Shown: positions 33,947 through 46,004, numbered from the stretch's first letter. The stretch: 64,000 nucleotides of DNA from Termitomyces sp. T153 (GCA_018296165.2 JACKQL020000011.1:124001-188000), one strand, 5' to 3'. Notes: generated by a model from the letters alone, not told the origin. Translations and numbers: made by a program.

Positions 33947-34189
33947 GGAGAGATCTGGACTTTGATTTTTTGTTGCCCCATGCTTCTTCTGGTCCTGCAT
34001 GTATAATTTTTGTATTTTATAGCCTTGCATATGTCAACTTTTGTGTAGTTCTGCTGAGCATGTGAGGTTTCAGATGAAGTGAGGAGGAAAGTAAGTGAAA
34101 ACACATAGGGGGTCACTCATGAGAGTTGAATCTCTGATGAATCCAGAGGCAGGGGTTACACCCACTCATGCCATCTATATTTACTAGTC

Positions 34190-34400
34190 CCAGGGGTCTC
34201 AGGGCTTGGTGAGGTGTTGTCAATGGAAGTCCTGAAGTTTATTGGAGGCTCTGTCAAGGTTCTTTTGGAGTTTCCAAGTGTTATTCTTAGGCCCATAGCC
34301 TCTCCAGCAGACCAAGTACTGGAGTTGGCCACAGACCAGGCAGGAGTCGAGAATCTGGTTGACCTTGTAGTGATATTTATCCTTGACCTCAATGGGGGGC
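34190..34400 (-). pseudogene. Chromodomain of E2
   Basis: On the - strand: YHYKVNQILDSCLV-x-GQLQYLVCWRGYG, then NNTWKLQKNLDRASNKLQDFH. It closes the Pol polyprotein after the integrase. Confidence 0.8.
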
Positions 34401-34479
34401 AGTCAACTAGGGTGTTGCTTAGGAAAGAGGTCTAGAACATGCTTTTTGAGGAGGTGCATGTGGAACATGGGGTAGAGAT

Positions 34480-35900
34480 CCTTTAGGCCCAGGGATAGGT
34501 TGAGCTTGTAGGCATGTATTGAGACCTTCTGGAGGACCTTGAAGAGGCTAAGATGTTCATGATCAAGCTTGACAGAGGGCCTCCAGGTCTTAAGGTTTTG
34601 TTAATCGAGCCAAACCAGGGTGCTAGGGGGCTAGTCAGGGGTGGAATCTTGTCAGAAATTGGTGTATTTAGAGTAGGCTTGATTGGCAGTGTTGATTTCA
34701 TTCTGGAAGAACTGGTGGAAGAATTGGAGATTTTCAGCAACTTCATGGGTGACATGGAAGGGAATATTCTTGAGGGATAGCATGAGTCAGGAGTTGTATG
34801 TAGCCCTTGTTGGTGTTAAAAGGGGGAAACTCCAGTGGCAGAGTGGGGTGTGTTGTTGTAAGTAAACTCAGCAAGGGGGAGTTCTGCATGCCAGTCATTC
34901 TGGAAATGTTAACATAGAGGCAGAAATACTGTTCCAATGTCTGGTTTACTTGTTCTGTTTGTCCATTAGTCTCTGGATGGTAGGCAGTCAAGAGATTAGT
35001 TTTTATTTTGAGTGCCTTACATAGCAACTTCCAGAAGCAGGAGACAAATAGGGGTCTGTGGTCAGAGATAATGTTGTCCAAGAGTCCATGCTTGGAAAAT
35101 ACAGATTCAAGAAATAGTTTAGCAAACTCCAGAGCATTGTCAGTGGTGTGGCAGGGGATGAAGAGGGCTTGCTTAGTGAGGTGGCAGACTACAATGAGGA
35201 TTGTGTCAAAACCTTTGGAGTCAAGGAGTTTGACAATGTGGTCCATTGAGATTGAGGACTAGGAGTGCCAACCAATAGGGAGGGGCTTCAGTAGTCTGTG
35301 GGGGCAGTAGTGGAGTACCTTGGCTCAGAGACAAGGTTTGCAGGCCCTTATGTATCACATGATGTTCTTCTCCATTCCTGGCCAAAAATAAGTCTGGGAG
35401 ATGAGCTGAAGGGTCTTACAAATTCCTGGGTGCCTGCAGAGCTTGTGGTTGTGGTGTTGCCAGAGTATGTTGCAGTGAATAGACTTGTGGTCCAGAGCAT
35501 AAATTTGTCCACTCCAGAGTAGGAGGTGGTGGTCTGAAGACAGCATAAAGGGGTCCTCAACACTTGACTTATTGGCAGAGTTGTTGTGGGGGTTGTGCTA
35601 GATGAAGGAGTCTGGAGGTGAGTTTCTGATTTAGTGGAAGATTCCTTCTTCATTGAAAATCAGCACAGCATGCAGATGCTTAGGAGGGATTACTACTTGA
35701 TGGTTGAACATGTTCTGCTCAGCTTCAAATAGCTTCTTCAGATACACATCAGACCTCCATATGAGTGGGTTGGGCTTTGTGCCAAGTCACCTAGGGTGGT
35801 AGTGGATTGGATGGTAAAGTCATACTCTGAGAGGGTTTTGGACCATCAGGCTTGGCAGCGGCTGAGTTGCTTTGTAGTTATGAAGTATTGCAGATTGTTA
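34480..35900 (-). pseudogene. Integrase and RNase H end of E2
   Basis: Visible on the - strand: the core begins with MDHIVKLLDSKGFDTILIVV (35246 onward), then NIISDHRPLFVSCFW (second Asp), and YHPETNGQTEQVNQTLEQYF (Glu region, 35000-34930). A C-terminal domain follows to about 34480. The open stretch 35246-34743 covers most of the core. Upstream, 35900-35250, the HHCC finger region and tether are frayed by frameshifts. Confidence 0.85.
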
Positions 35901-37435
35901 TAGTCAGAGTAGACTTGAATGCAGTGCAGAGATCCTTCAAGGTAAGCCTGCTACTAATGGAAGGCTTTGACAATCATGAGGAATTCTTTGTTGTAGATAT
36001 TGTAGTTGAGCTCCACAGGGATCATAGAATGAGTGTAGAAGGCAATGGGATGGAGATTCTTGCCTCTAGAGTCTAACAGAGAGAGTATTCTAGCAATGGC
36101 ATAATCAAAGGTTTGAGCACAATCAGCAGAGAGGGGTCAAAGTAGCAGAGAATCTTGGAGTGGAAGTGAAGGCTTTTTTGAGAAGGAGGAATATGCTTTG
36201 GCACTTGCTGTCCCAGTCCCAAGGAGTGTCCTTCCACATGAGTCAGTTGAGGAGTTTGGTGATCCTGGAGTAGTTGTCAATGAATCAGCAATAAAAGTTA
36301 GCAAACCCCAGAAATGACTGTACCTCCTTGACATTCTATGGCAGAGGCCAGTCAAGTATGGCTTCAACCTTGGCAGGGTCCATGCACATGCCATCAGGAG
36401 TGACAATAACTCTGAGGTATTCAACCTCCATCATATGGAAGGAGCATTTCTCAGGTTTAGTGTGAAGGTGGTACTCCCAGAGTCATTCTAGAACACAAAG
36501 GATGTGCTCCAGATGCTCCTCCAGCAAATTCAAGTAGATTAATATGTCATCCAGGTATACAATAACAAAGACATCATTCATGTCATGGAAGATATTATTC
36601 ATTAAGTACTGGAAAGTGGTGGGGGAGTTAGTCATTCCAAAGAGCATTACTAGATACTCAAAGAGGCCATAGCAGGTGTGGAAGGCAGTCTTCCATTCAT
36701 GCTCCAGAGCAATCCAGACATTGTTGTAGCTAGAGCAGAGGTCTATCTTTGTGTAGATCTTGGCACTGTGGAGGTGGTCAACAAGGTCTCCAATTAGGAG
36801 GAGAGGATACTGGTTCTTTTTGGTGACTTTACTGAGTCCTGGTAATCAACACAAAGTCTGAGTGATCCATCCTTTTTCTTAGCAAATAGGACTGGAGCAC
36901 CAGTGGCAGAGATCAATAGGTATATGAAACTTTTGCCAAGCATGTTGTCAAGGTAATCTTTCAGGGCCCAGAGTTTGATCTCAGACATATTGTAATTTTT
37001 GCCAAATGGGGGGGAAGTGCCTTCTTCAAGATTGATCTTGTAGTCATAGGAACAATGCAGAGGAAGTTCTTTGGCACTCCCTTCAGAGAATATGTTAGCA
37101 AACTCATGGTACTTCAGAGGAACTACTTTGTATAGGACCTGCTCCTCCATTGGGCATTCTGGCAGAGTAGTTCCTGCACAGAGGTATTCTTCTAGTAGGG
37201 TCAGCATGATCTGCAGCTGGAAGGCAGGGGTGCTGTCTTGTAGAATGCATGTAAAGAGAACAGTGCCAATGATTTTGATGTTGAGGTCTCTGGGATTAAC
37301 AGGAGTGAGTGACAGAGTAGTTGTGCCTGAGTCCAGAGTGGTAGCAGAGTTGTTTAGAGGAATTAAGCATTGTTGGTTGGGGTACTGTGGACCTTTGTGT
37401 ATCAATTCTGGAGTATGTTGGGGGGCAGCCATCAT
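35900..37435 (-). pseudogene. pol: Reverse transcriptase and RNase H of E2
   Basis: The open piece 37435-36794 carries YHEFANIFSEGSAKELP, then KNYNMSEIKLWALKDYL and LFAKKKDGSLRLCVDYQ. After a frameshift come NSPTTFQYLMNNIF and FVIVYLDDILIY, with the intact YLDD box at 36546-36557. RNase H follows with WDSKCQSIFLLLKKAF and QVYSDYNNLQYF. In the parallel copy E3 this box has been changed to YLDN and split by E4. Confidence 0.88.
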
Positions 37436-37779
37436 GATTTACTCAGGGATGGCCAAAGCAGGAGTGCATTGCTTTTGCTTCCTTGGTCACCATCAAGAGT
37501 TGAAGGACCTTGGATTACTTTGGAGGTACTGGCATTGGGGCTGGGGATGTTGGAGTCTGAGATGGACTGGAGGCAGAGGGAGATAGCAGCTGCTAGACTT
37601 GCTTTAGGGCCAGGGAACCACATGGTGCAGTTCTTCTACTCAATGTTAGAGTTGACATCCTACAGCCATGGAAGTCTGAGCACAATCAGGGTCAATGGGG
37701 AGAGCTGGGTGATGAGAAGCCAAGCCTGGAACCTTAGATTGTTGTCAAGGGTGAGGGTGTTGTCTGTTGTGATATTGAG

Positions 37780-38420
37780 TGATTCCTATTGTGGCAGGGC
37801 TTTTGTTGAAGAGTTGGAACTCAAAAGGTTTGTTGAAGTCATGGTGTTGGAGGTCAAGCTGGCTGCTGACAAATGTACTGGAGGCACTGCTGTTGACAAG
37901 GATGGAGAGAACTGTGGGTGAGCCATCAAGTCAGACATTAATGACAAACAACTGCATAGACTTTGAGCTGAGCTGTGGGGGGGGTCTGGGGTTGGTCATT
38001 CATACTCTTGGAGCTCTTGAAGGAGGGTGAGATGTTGAAGAGTATTAGTCCAGAGTCTGCCAGGTTGTCTTGGTTGAGGCAAAGAGTGAGGTTGGGCCAG
38101 TCAATGTGGGGATTAGTGGAGTGGAACCATGAGAAGCTTAGGACAATTGGGGCAGAGAGGTGTAGTTTCATGATGAGTAATCAGAGTTCTTGTTGTCATC
38201 CATTGGAAAAGGTCATGGTCATTTCCACACAGTGTGTGATATTGCCTGCAGAGGTGGGGTTGCTATCAAAGAGTTTGAGGAGGATTGGAGTGGGAAGATG
38301 TTAGAAGCATTGAAGAGTGAGCACTGCCAGGGATTCATCAATGAAGTTATCCATGGTGCCTCTGTCAACCAGTGTGGGGATGGGATTGTCAGAGAAGGAG
38401 AGGGTGGTGCAGAGGAGGAG
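37780..38420 (-). pseudogene. Two tandem retropepsin-like domains of E2
   Basis: First domain: TLVDRGTMDNFIDESL (38351-38400), then LLKLFDSNPT, and APIVLSFSWFHSTNPHIDW. Second domain about 150 residues on: ILVNSSASSTFVSSQLDLQH (37845-37905), FQLFNKSPATIGITQYH. Both have the Asp/Asn-Ser-Gly/Ser active-site position followed by the PIVL-x-x-PWL type strand. The same arrangement is in E3. Retropepsins are normally one domain per Pol. Confidence 0.75.
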
Positions 38421-38599
38421 AGTGGTGGAGAAGTGGAAAAGGAGGTGTGCTGGGAGGTTGTCCAGAGTGAGTACCATTGTGCAGAGAAGTGTGGCCAGGG
38501 CAGAGAAGATGTTGGAGTTTGGTCCATGGTCTAGTACATCTTTGAGACCTAAACTGCTGACTCATTTTCAGTAAACTGGTAGTCACAGTCTTCTTTGTC

Positions 38600-39500
38600 A
38601 ATGGTTCATATGGTGCATTTCATTACCTGGCATTTAGGACAACCACTGATGAAATGTCCCTGCTCACCACATAGGATGCATGTGCCCTCCTTTCATTGTT
38701 TCTCCTGAGTCTCCTCCGGTATGTTGATCCAGGGTCTATTCCAAATCTTATTTGCACATAGGGCTTCTTGGTATCTTCAAGGTCATTGGGGTGGGAATCC
38801 AGGAGTTCTAGGGTCTCATGGAGGTCAGTGGCATTGAGTTGGGCAGGGGGGCACTGTCCTAGGAGTCAATTGGTGCTAGGAAGTCCTCAGCCTGGAGGGA
38901 AATGGAGTGTGGGGTTGGTGGAGTTGGTGGGGATTGAGGGTTGGTTGCTGTTGGTTGCTCCAGCCTGCCAGTTGGTATTTCTGGAGGTATTCCATACAGT
39001 CTGCAGTGCTGTGTTCTCACTCTGGTCCTCTCAGTAATATTGGTTGACCTGAGTAATGAGTGCTTTGTAGCCATTATATATAGTTTGCTTGGGTGCAAGG
39101 TGGAGGATGTCCTTGATTTGTTGAGGCAGAGCACAATAGAGGGCAAATCAGAGGGCATTGTAATTCCATCCTATTTTATAGGTCTCCTGTTCAAATTGTA
39201 CGATAAAGGTTGTGAAGTTTTTGTTGTTGTGCATTCAGAGGTTGAAGAGATTCTCTTCCACTTCCACTACAATATCAAAGAAACTGAACTTACTGAAGAA
39301 TTCCTGGGTGAAGGCAAGCGAATTGGAGAGCATGGTATTGTCAGGGTCAAACTGGAGTAGTGCTGTGTAGTGGTCAAATGCAATGCTCTACAAATATGAC
39401 ACAGCAAAGGCTACTTGTGAGCTCTCAAGCTGAAAGGTAATAGGCTTAGCTTGGAACATGGTTAGACTCTGTGTTAGGCATATTGATTTTCAGGGGCTGG
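38600..39500 (-). pseudogene. gag: Gag of E2 with zinc knuckle
   Basis: An intact CCHC knuckle, CILCGEQGHFISGC, is encoded on the - strand at 38639-38680. Upstream, the capsid-like region (39360-38860) matches E3 Gag (56389-56900). Compared with E3 most of the Pro-rich leader is absent: the Gag start region (39512-39589) joins the capsid region near 39500. Confidence 0.75.
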
Positions 39501-39576
39501 CTGACCGACATTGGTTAGGTAGTCAGCTGGGTTGTATGTGGGGTTATACACAGACATTGAGAACAGGGTAAGGGAG

Positions 39577-39588
39577 AGTCTTGATATT
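39577..39588 (-). promoter_or_regulatory. Self-priming primer-binding site of E2
   Basis: AATATCAAGACT on the - strand, one base from the 5' LTR; the complement AGTCTTGATATT is in that LTR at 40150-40161. Confidence 0.8.
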
Positions 39589-39589
39589 A

Positions 39590-40647
39590 TGTCAGGTTCT
39601 GCTAACTATAGGAGCTCAGCTATACTGGCAAGTCCTTACTAGGTGGATGCAATGTCCTGCACTTATAATCCAGCATTCTAGAAGTGGCACAGAGGATAGA
39701 GGCTTGCAAGAAGAAACCAAGGAAAGTGGTCTGAGCAAGTCTGGAGTAGTTTGGAGAAGTCTAAGACCAAGTATATTAGTGTTGGGCTTGGGTGGGCATC
39801 AGGGACAAGTTTGTGGGCATGGAAATAGATTGTAGGGTATGTGGAGGCTTTATGGGTGATGGGAGTGGAGCTGGAGTTGGATGGAGGATCAATCAAGACT
39901 AATGAATTCCAGAAATAAGCAAAGGGCAAGGTCCAGAGTTGTCATAGGAATGTTTAGAGATTGTAATGCATGTGTATAGTTTGTAATGACATCAGAGATG
40001 AAAGGGACTTAGGAAAACAAAGGAAACAGAGACAGTTGAGGTAAGATGGAGATGAGATGGGACAAAACTGAGGAAAGGAAATAGATTCAAGACTAAGGAA
40101 ATAGAGATGGAAACAAAAGAAACATGAGATATAAGTAACCAGTTAATGCAATATCAAGACTAGAGTATGAGGAGTTACTCTACAACTTATATACTGACTA
40201 CTGAAGAGCTCTGAGGAACAGCAAGTGTGGTGATGGTGCTTGACAGAGCTATGCAGAGTTGATGAGTGTCAGTTGGGATCAGGGGACAGGCTGTAGCAAT
40301 ATTCTAATAGGATCAACTGAGGGCACAGGCTGTTCTGGGGTTGTCATGATGCTCTGGAGTAGGTTGGGCAAACCAGGGAGATGAGTTGGTGACTGTGTGC
40401 TGGAGTCAGGAACAGTGGGGGAGGTCCCAGGGTCTCAGGAGAGTCAGAGGAAGCATTGATGGCTGCAGAGAAGGCATCAGAGTTAGCCAGGGGCTGTCAG
40501 GATTTGCTAGGGAAGTGTTGAAGTTACCTGGAATGGGTGTGGAGGGTAGACAATGGTTGAGGAAGTTTGATGGAGCATTGGGGGAAACTCTGGGGAAGTG
40601 AGCAGGTTGGGAATGATGTTTGGGGGTCCAGGGATTGGGTTGTGACA
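39590..40647 (-). repeat. 5' LTR of E2
   Basis: 1058 bp with TGTCACAACCC at the outer end and ACCTGACA at the inner end. TATATAA lies 32 nt before the self-priming 12-mer, as in E1 and E3. It is directly followed by the GGTTG duplication. Confidence 0.92.
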
Positions 40648-40652
40648 GGTTG
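40648..40652. repeat. Target-site duplication of E2, right copy
   Basis: GGTTG, matching 30879-30883. Confidence 0.85.
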
Positions 40653-41360
40653 GGGTTGGAAAAGACTCTGGTACAAGTCCAGAAGTGAGTACTGGAAGTG
40701 CAGGGCAAACAGAGGCTATGCAAGTGATGGGAGCAGGGCCAGAGTTTGATGGTGGATCAATTGATGTTGATGGGTTTTGGGGCCAAGCAAGTAGCAAGGT
40801 CCAGAGTTGGTTAAGAATGTTTGAGGTTTGTAATTGTCAGTGCAGAGTTTGTAATGGCATTAAGGTTGAAAGGACTTAGCAAAATAAAGGAAATGGAGTT
40901 TAACAAGACAAGAGGGAGTCAAGGCAAGATTGAGACAAAAACAAGAATAGATTCAAATGGGGATACAAAACAATAATGAAACAATGACAGAGATAGAGAC
41001 AAGACAAGACCAAGAGACTAAGATAAGATTGGGAGACTAAGAGAAGGGAAAACATAATACAGAGCACAAGACACAAGAGAGAAACAATCAGAACATAGAT
41101 AATGTTAGGCAGGTAATATCAAGACTAGAGTACAAAATGCTACTCTACAACTTATATACTGACTATTGGAGAGCTCCAGAATGCAGTGGGTTTGGCAGCA
41201 GGGCTTGTTGAGGCCATATGGAGTCAACAGGTGTTGGTTGTGATCAGGAGGCAGGCCATGGTGATATACTGATGGGATCAGATGGGGACATGGGCTGCCC
41301 CAGAGTTGTCATGATCCTCCAGAGTTGGTCAGGTTAGTCTGGGTGATAAACCAGTGATGT

Positions 41361-42576
41361 ATGCTGATGTGCTCCTATGCTGCCTAGTGCTGTGCAGGAA
41401 ACCTAAAAAGGACCTAACACTAGTCACTAGACAGGGTAACTGGCAGTAGGAAGTTAATAATGAGGGTAAGTTAGCAACTGTCCCAGAGAACAAGAGCAAA
41501 CAAGGTGTGAAGTGGGCAAGAAGTAAAAATAGTCACTAACACTAGCCTAAGTTACTAGATGGTAATGGAGGGTTGCTAGATAAAGAAAGGGAAAACAAAT
41601 AAAGACAAAAGGGTCACTCAGGAAGAGCAAACTAAGCAGTGAAAGGGGAGTTGGAAAGAGAAAAGGGGGAGTGACAATAAAGAGACTGGAAGGGGAACAA
41701 ATGCAAACTAGTCACTAGCCCTAGTTGCTAGCATTGCTACATTAGATAGTGCTAAGAGCATCTGCAATTGGTACCACACTGAGTCAAAGTCAAGGTCAGC
41801 AAGGCTGTTGCTAAGTCATTGTTGATGGTGGGTGAGAGAGCAAAAAGAAATCTTAAGCTGGTAAGCTTAGAAAGAGAGAGGGGGAAACAGTACTCTGTTC
41901 ATTGTGTGTAGTCTCTATGTACAGGCAGTATTTATACTGTTCATAAGTATGTATTAAAGAACCCCTTGCAGTGGGCTCCAGATGATGCGAAATCTAAATT
42001 TGACAGTGGCACTAAGTCATGAACTTTAGGCCAGACATGTTGAACTCAAAGAGATAGTAGTTGCTGTCAGCAATGGCATCTGCTAAAGTGTTTATGATAC
42101 ATGCAAGATGTCAGTCTGGTAACTAAGTAAAAAGTAAGTGAGGTTGATGTGATGCATAAAGGTAATAAATTGCAAGAAAAGAGCATGTCCAATGTCAATA
42201 CCTGAAGTGTAAACACCATTCAAGTATGTTTGTAAGCTCAACAAGAAAAATGATAAGTAAGAAATCACACAACTGTCAATATGTCCATTTTTTGAGGGAA
42301 GGCAGTGTTGTCACCAGGAAAGTTGCCAGCAATTGTCACTAAGAAGGGTCTCAGCCTTGTTGTTCTAGACCCAAAGTCCAGACTCCATGTGATACAGCTC
42401 ATGATTGATAAGTCTTGTAGTCACTAAAATCTTGTGCAAAGGCTACATCATTCCAGACCTTGGGGCTAGGCCTCATGTGCTGAGTATTGTGACTTGTGCC
42501 ATGTTCATATAATCAGCTGCTGTCCAATCATAAATGCTGAAAATGGTGCTCAGCAACAAATGGGTCTTATCAATGC
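41361..42576 (-). mobile_element. Solo LTR of an unrelated family inside the outer family-S LTR
   Basis: 1208 bp (41365-42572) with TGATG...TATCA ends and a 4-bp flanking repeat ATGC (41361-41364, 42573-42576). The TATA-like TATAAATA on the - strand (near 41930-41937) suggests - orientation. The sequence has no relative elsewhere in the window. The flanks join to normal family-S LTR sequence when it is removed. Confidence 0.65.
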
Positions 42577-42830
42577 CAGTGTCAGGAATGGTAGGGGAGA
42601 GTTCCAGGGGCTCAGGAGGAGCAGGGGAAGCATCAAAGGCTGTGGGGAAGGCATTGGAGTTAGCCCCAGGGGCTGTCAGGGTTTGCCAAAGAAGCATTGA
42701 AGTTACCTAGATTGGGTGCCATGAGTGAACAAATGTTAGGGGTGTTTAAGGGGGTGTTGGGGGGAGGGGAACTCCAGAGGAGCAAGGTGGCTAGGAACAA
42801 GGTCCAGGGCTCTGGGAGCAGGTCATGATA

Positions 42831-42835
42831 GTGAC
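42831..42835. repeat. Target-site duplication of the outer solo LTR, right copy
   Basis: GTGAC, matching 30697-30701. Confidence 0.85.
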
Positions 42836-42950
42836 ACTTCACACATTAGATACCAATTTGAATTAAATGCATGATATATTCTCACATTCTTATGGAAACC
42901 TCCTACTATTCAATCACCATTTTTTTGGGTTTGATCTCTAATATCCATTC

Positions 42951-43508
42951 TTGAAAACTGTGTCTCTGTTTCCCTTTGTTTGTGATACATGCAACCTTCA
43001 AGTCCTCTTCGAAGCCTGCCCTGCTTTGACTATGCTGTCCATACATCTATACCCCTTTTACTTGGGCTCAGATCCTGCTAGCACTTTTATTGATGGTCAT
43101 ACCCTTACTACATTGAATGTGGATCTGGGATATGCTGCATGTGTCTATCTAGAGGAAAGGTACACTTTTAAGCATGTTAATTTAGACAATCTGCAAAATT
43201 TAAGCATTCATGCATTAATGCACTATAAACACTTACTAGCTCTTTTGCACTGTGGACCTTTGCCAAAACTCCAGAGCCTTACTTTGAGGTACCTGAAGCT
43301 ATCTCCTCAGGATGTATCTTGTGTTTGTTCCCTCTGTGCTTTAGAAGAACTGGTTTTGATTGATGTGTGTTCTTTTCTGCTGTGGCAAAAGCTGTATAGT
43401 GAAAGCTTTAGCTTTTGGAAAAATCCAGTACAAATGATACAAATGAACCACTATACATTATATTATGAATTGAGTCCATCAGAAAAGTCAAATGAGTATC
43501 AGGATTGA
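42951..43508 (+). pseudogene. F-box/LRR-like protein fragment
   Basis: A 185-codon open frame with leucine-rich repeats of the type in fungal F-box proteins: LFEACPALTMLSIHLYPF, TLTTLNVDLGYA, LDNLQNLSIHALMHY, LPKLQSLTLRYLKLS and LCALEELVLIDVCSF. F-box/LRR proteins choose substrates for SCF ubiquitin ligases. The F-box itself is not seen, the region is CpG-poor and the frame ends without the usual C-terminus, so it is probably a fragment. The weak repeats could also come from an LRR protein without an F-box. Confidence 0.5.
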
Positions 43509-43900
43509 AGGGAGGTTACAGGAGAACTTGCAGGACATTGTGAGCTTTAACTTTGCATGCCTCAAAATGTTAGAGGCCACACTGGAGCAGCACTATGAAA
43601 GTATTGGCAGATTGAGGGTTGAGGTGAATCTTTGCAATCCATAACATCAAGCATTCCCCTCTTCAAGCTGTGTAAAATTCTTGACATCTTACCAAATATG
43701 AGTATATGCTAAGCAGCACACTTGAGAATGCCCACAAAAATCATCAATGACCTGAAAAGTGTCTATGCACACCCCAGAGAATGTTTCTATTGTCAGGGAG
43801 ATAAGCCTGAGTGATGAAAACTGAGATATTGGCTGATTTACAAGAAAATAGTCTATTAAATCATATCAAAAAGATGACACAGGAGGAATCTCTACTAAAA
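43509..43900 (+). other. Coding-like continuation of the LRR fragment, no clear gene
   Basis: Sequence such as LEATLEQHYESIGRLRVEV (43571-43627) looks like the end of an F-box/LRR protein in a shifted frame. After 43640 no coding signal is visible. Confidence 0.35.
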
Positions 43901-44024
43901 TTATGAACTCCAGAGCTCAAGCATTCAAGGATGATGTCATCAGGGGGACTTGGAAAATTTTGGTCAGATATCATGCCAATCTGGATTATGTCAAAATCCA
44001 GCCCCTCCCTTCAACCTTTGAGAG

Positions 44025-44290
44025 CTCTGAGTTCACCCAAGTTCTTCCCTTTCCTCAAGTGTTGGGTTTACCCAAACTCTTCCCTTCCTTTGGGTTCTGG
44101 GTTCATCCAAACTCTTTCCTTTCTCTTGATTCACCCAAGCAACTTGCTCATTGTCTCCCTAGAGCTTTGAGTTCACCTGAGCTCTCCCCTTTCCAGAGCT
44201 CTGGGTTTGCACAAGTTCCTCTCTCTGGAGCTTTGGGATCACTAACCCCTTCCCTTCCTTTTTGTGTTCTGGTACACCCAGTTTGTTGCT
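44025..44290 (+). repeat. Degenerate tandem repeat, about 35-45-bp unit
   Basis: A unit like GAGCTCTGGGTTCACCCAAG followed by a CTTCCCTTTCCT run recurs about six times with many changes. It produces a Pro/Ser/Phe-rich translation (44000-44358) that should not be read as a protein. Confidence 0.6.
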
Positions 44291-44580
44291 CACCTCTTCA
44301 GACAACTTGCTCATCATTTATCTTTACTTACAAATTGTTATCCCATATACTCAGTTGACTGACAGATTCCTTCATGGTGGTATCAATGCTGACAACATGC
44401 ATAAAGATGTTTAACTACAGAATCTAGATTACCACAGGAATACACTGAGAACAACATGTACCACAACTGAGAGAAATGGATTACAGACCATAGCATTGTT
44501 GTAAGGGAACTCATCAAACTGTTCCTCCTTCTGAACCTGTTATCACAAACACAAAGAAGGTTCCCACATCTACCACCCTA

Positions 44581-45875
44581 GTGCATAGAACAGCATTTAG
44601 AGAACCACAAAAAGATGGCTTGACATACAATATTCTTTTGGGGGGCCAAGCCTGCAGGGTCATATCCCCTTATACCAGAAGAAGGGAGAGAAAAAGGATG
44701 TTGGTGCCCAGGTTGCTGTGCCTGTTATTACTGATCTCAAGTCTGCAAGGCCTATTACAAAGAAGGAAACTTCAAGTCAAAATGACATCATTGGACTGCT
44801 GGTGTCTGCTGTGTCTCTCAGCTCTCAAGACAAGCCAGTCTATCTCCACTACAAACCTGGTAAGCCAATTTGTGACATTAATTGCTGTTTTGATCTCACC
44901 TGTCATAATTTTACTCTGAAAGGTGTGCATTTGACTGCAGGCCCTCTCCCAACTCTGCCACCTCCCCAAGCCATGTTTAATGTTGACAGTCATAACTCAA
45001 GGTAACATTGAGGCTGTTAAAACAGCCTTACAATTACCACCTTCTGTGACAGCCATGCTTGCTTCACAAACTCCAATGTCAAATACCTGGAAACTCTTTG
45101 AGTTCCCAGAAGGTAAAGTGGCATCTCCAGACTTACAACCAGAAGTAGAAATAATGTACATGTTGTCTCCTGTTCACCATGCATTACAACCTTTTTTTGA
45201 CATGTTGAACCTTCCAGATCAACAACTCCTCCAAAGTTACTTCAGGTCAGATCAGTATACCAATGTGAAAGTGTTCTTTCACCTTCAACTTTGATGACAA
45301 GAGCTGTCTTGGATAAAATCATATCTCAAACATCAATGACCTCTGAAGATGGCCATCTACTTGGCAATGTCAAAGTCATTAATGATACAAATTCCTTGAA
45401 CAGTCATACATTGGACAGCCACACAGTGCCTTCACTTACCATGATAAAGTCAGTGCAACTCATCAATGAACAAGCTCAAGAGGGCATGTATTGACTGACA
45501 TGATGTCATCTTCAACTCCAAGACAACATATATCTGATGATTTGTTAGCACATTGTTTGCAATTACCATTCTTCCTTACTCCTCCCTTGCAACCAACATG
45601 TTCCTGATACAATCATCCTCAGTGGCTAACACACCACCTGGTTCCATTTGTTTACTTGCTTGTTCAAGCTCTGGAACTAAATCTAGTGGAGGCTTCTTTG
45701 CTTCTCTCCACAGAAAAACCAGTACATTTTCATCTAAGAAACACTGCTGCAGATTGCTACCAACCAACCAGCAAGGATTCTTACTTAACCCTCTTCAGCA
45801 AGTGCCACTTGTGTCATCAATATACCCACTAGCCCCAAGACATCAATATAAACAGACAGAAAGCAGAGATTTATA
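44581..45875 (+). pseudogene. Decayed gene of unknown function
   Basis: Several open pieces in different frames: PVITDLKSARPITKKE (44718 onward), TALQLPPSVTAMLASQTPMS and NLPDQQLLQSYFRSDQYTN (44980-45294), then VLDKIISQTSMTSEDGHL (45291-45494) and a Pro/Leu-rich end. The amino-acid composition is protein-like and not repeat-like. I recognise no family. It may be a captured cellular gene. Confidence 0.35.
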
Positions 45876-46004
45876 AAAAGGGTGGTCAAGAAGGTTTTTG
45901 CATGTCACATTAGTCATTGCCAATCTTGAGCATGAGATAGTACCAGATATAACCCTGACCAAAGTCATACAATAGCTGAGGAAGCTCTCAGACAAGTACA
46001 AAAC

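Larger units (their letters stand above)
30884..40647 (-). mobile_element. Autonomous family-S chromovirus E2, decayed
   Basis: In - orientation: 5' LTR 40647-39590, binding site 39588-39577, Gag, two retropepsin-like domains, reverse transcriptase, RNase H, integrase, chromodomain (to about 34200), the antisense gene region (33946 down to 32140 on the + strand) and LTR 32054-30998. The left end is irregular: beyond that LTR come 75-78 bp of Gag leader (30920-30997) and the last 36-39 bp of another LTR (30884-30922). CpG is nearly absent and every domain has stops. It is the most complete autonomous copy in the window. Confidence 0.88.
30702..42830 (-). mobile_element. Outer solo LTR of family S, split into three parts
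   Basis: The parts 30702-30883, 40653-41364 and 42577-42830 join to 1148 bp, the normal family-S LTR length, in - orientation with TATCAGG (for TGTCAGG) at one end and CATGATA (for TGTGACA) at the other. GTGAC flanks the whole. It was split by E2 (duplication GGTTG) and by an unrelated solo LTR (duplication ATGC). It is CpG-poor. The order of events is solo LTR first, then the two insertions in unknown order. Confidence 0.85.

Noticed and set aside
34743..35246. Intact integrase gene
   Set aside because: Open for 167 codons only; the flanking integrase parts in the same element have stops and frameshifts, and the copy is CpG-eroded.
44025..44290. CRISPR-like array
   Set aside because: The units are degenerate, directly adjacent and without spacers; the host is a eukaryote.
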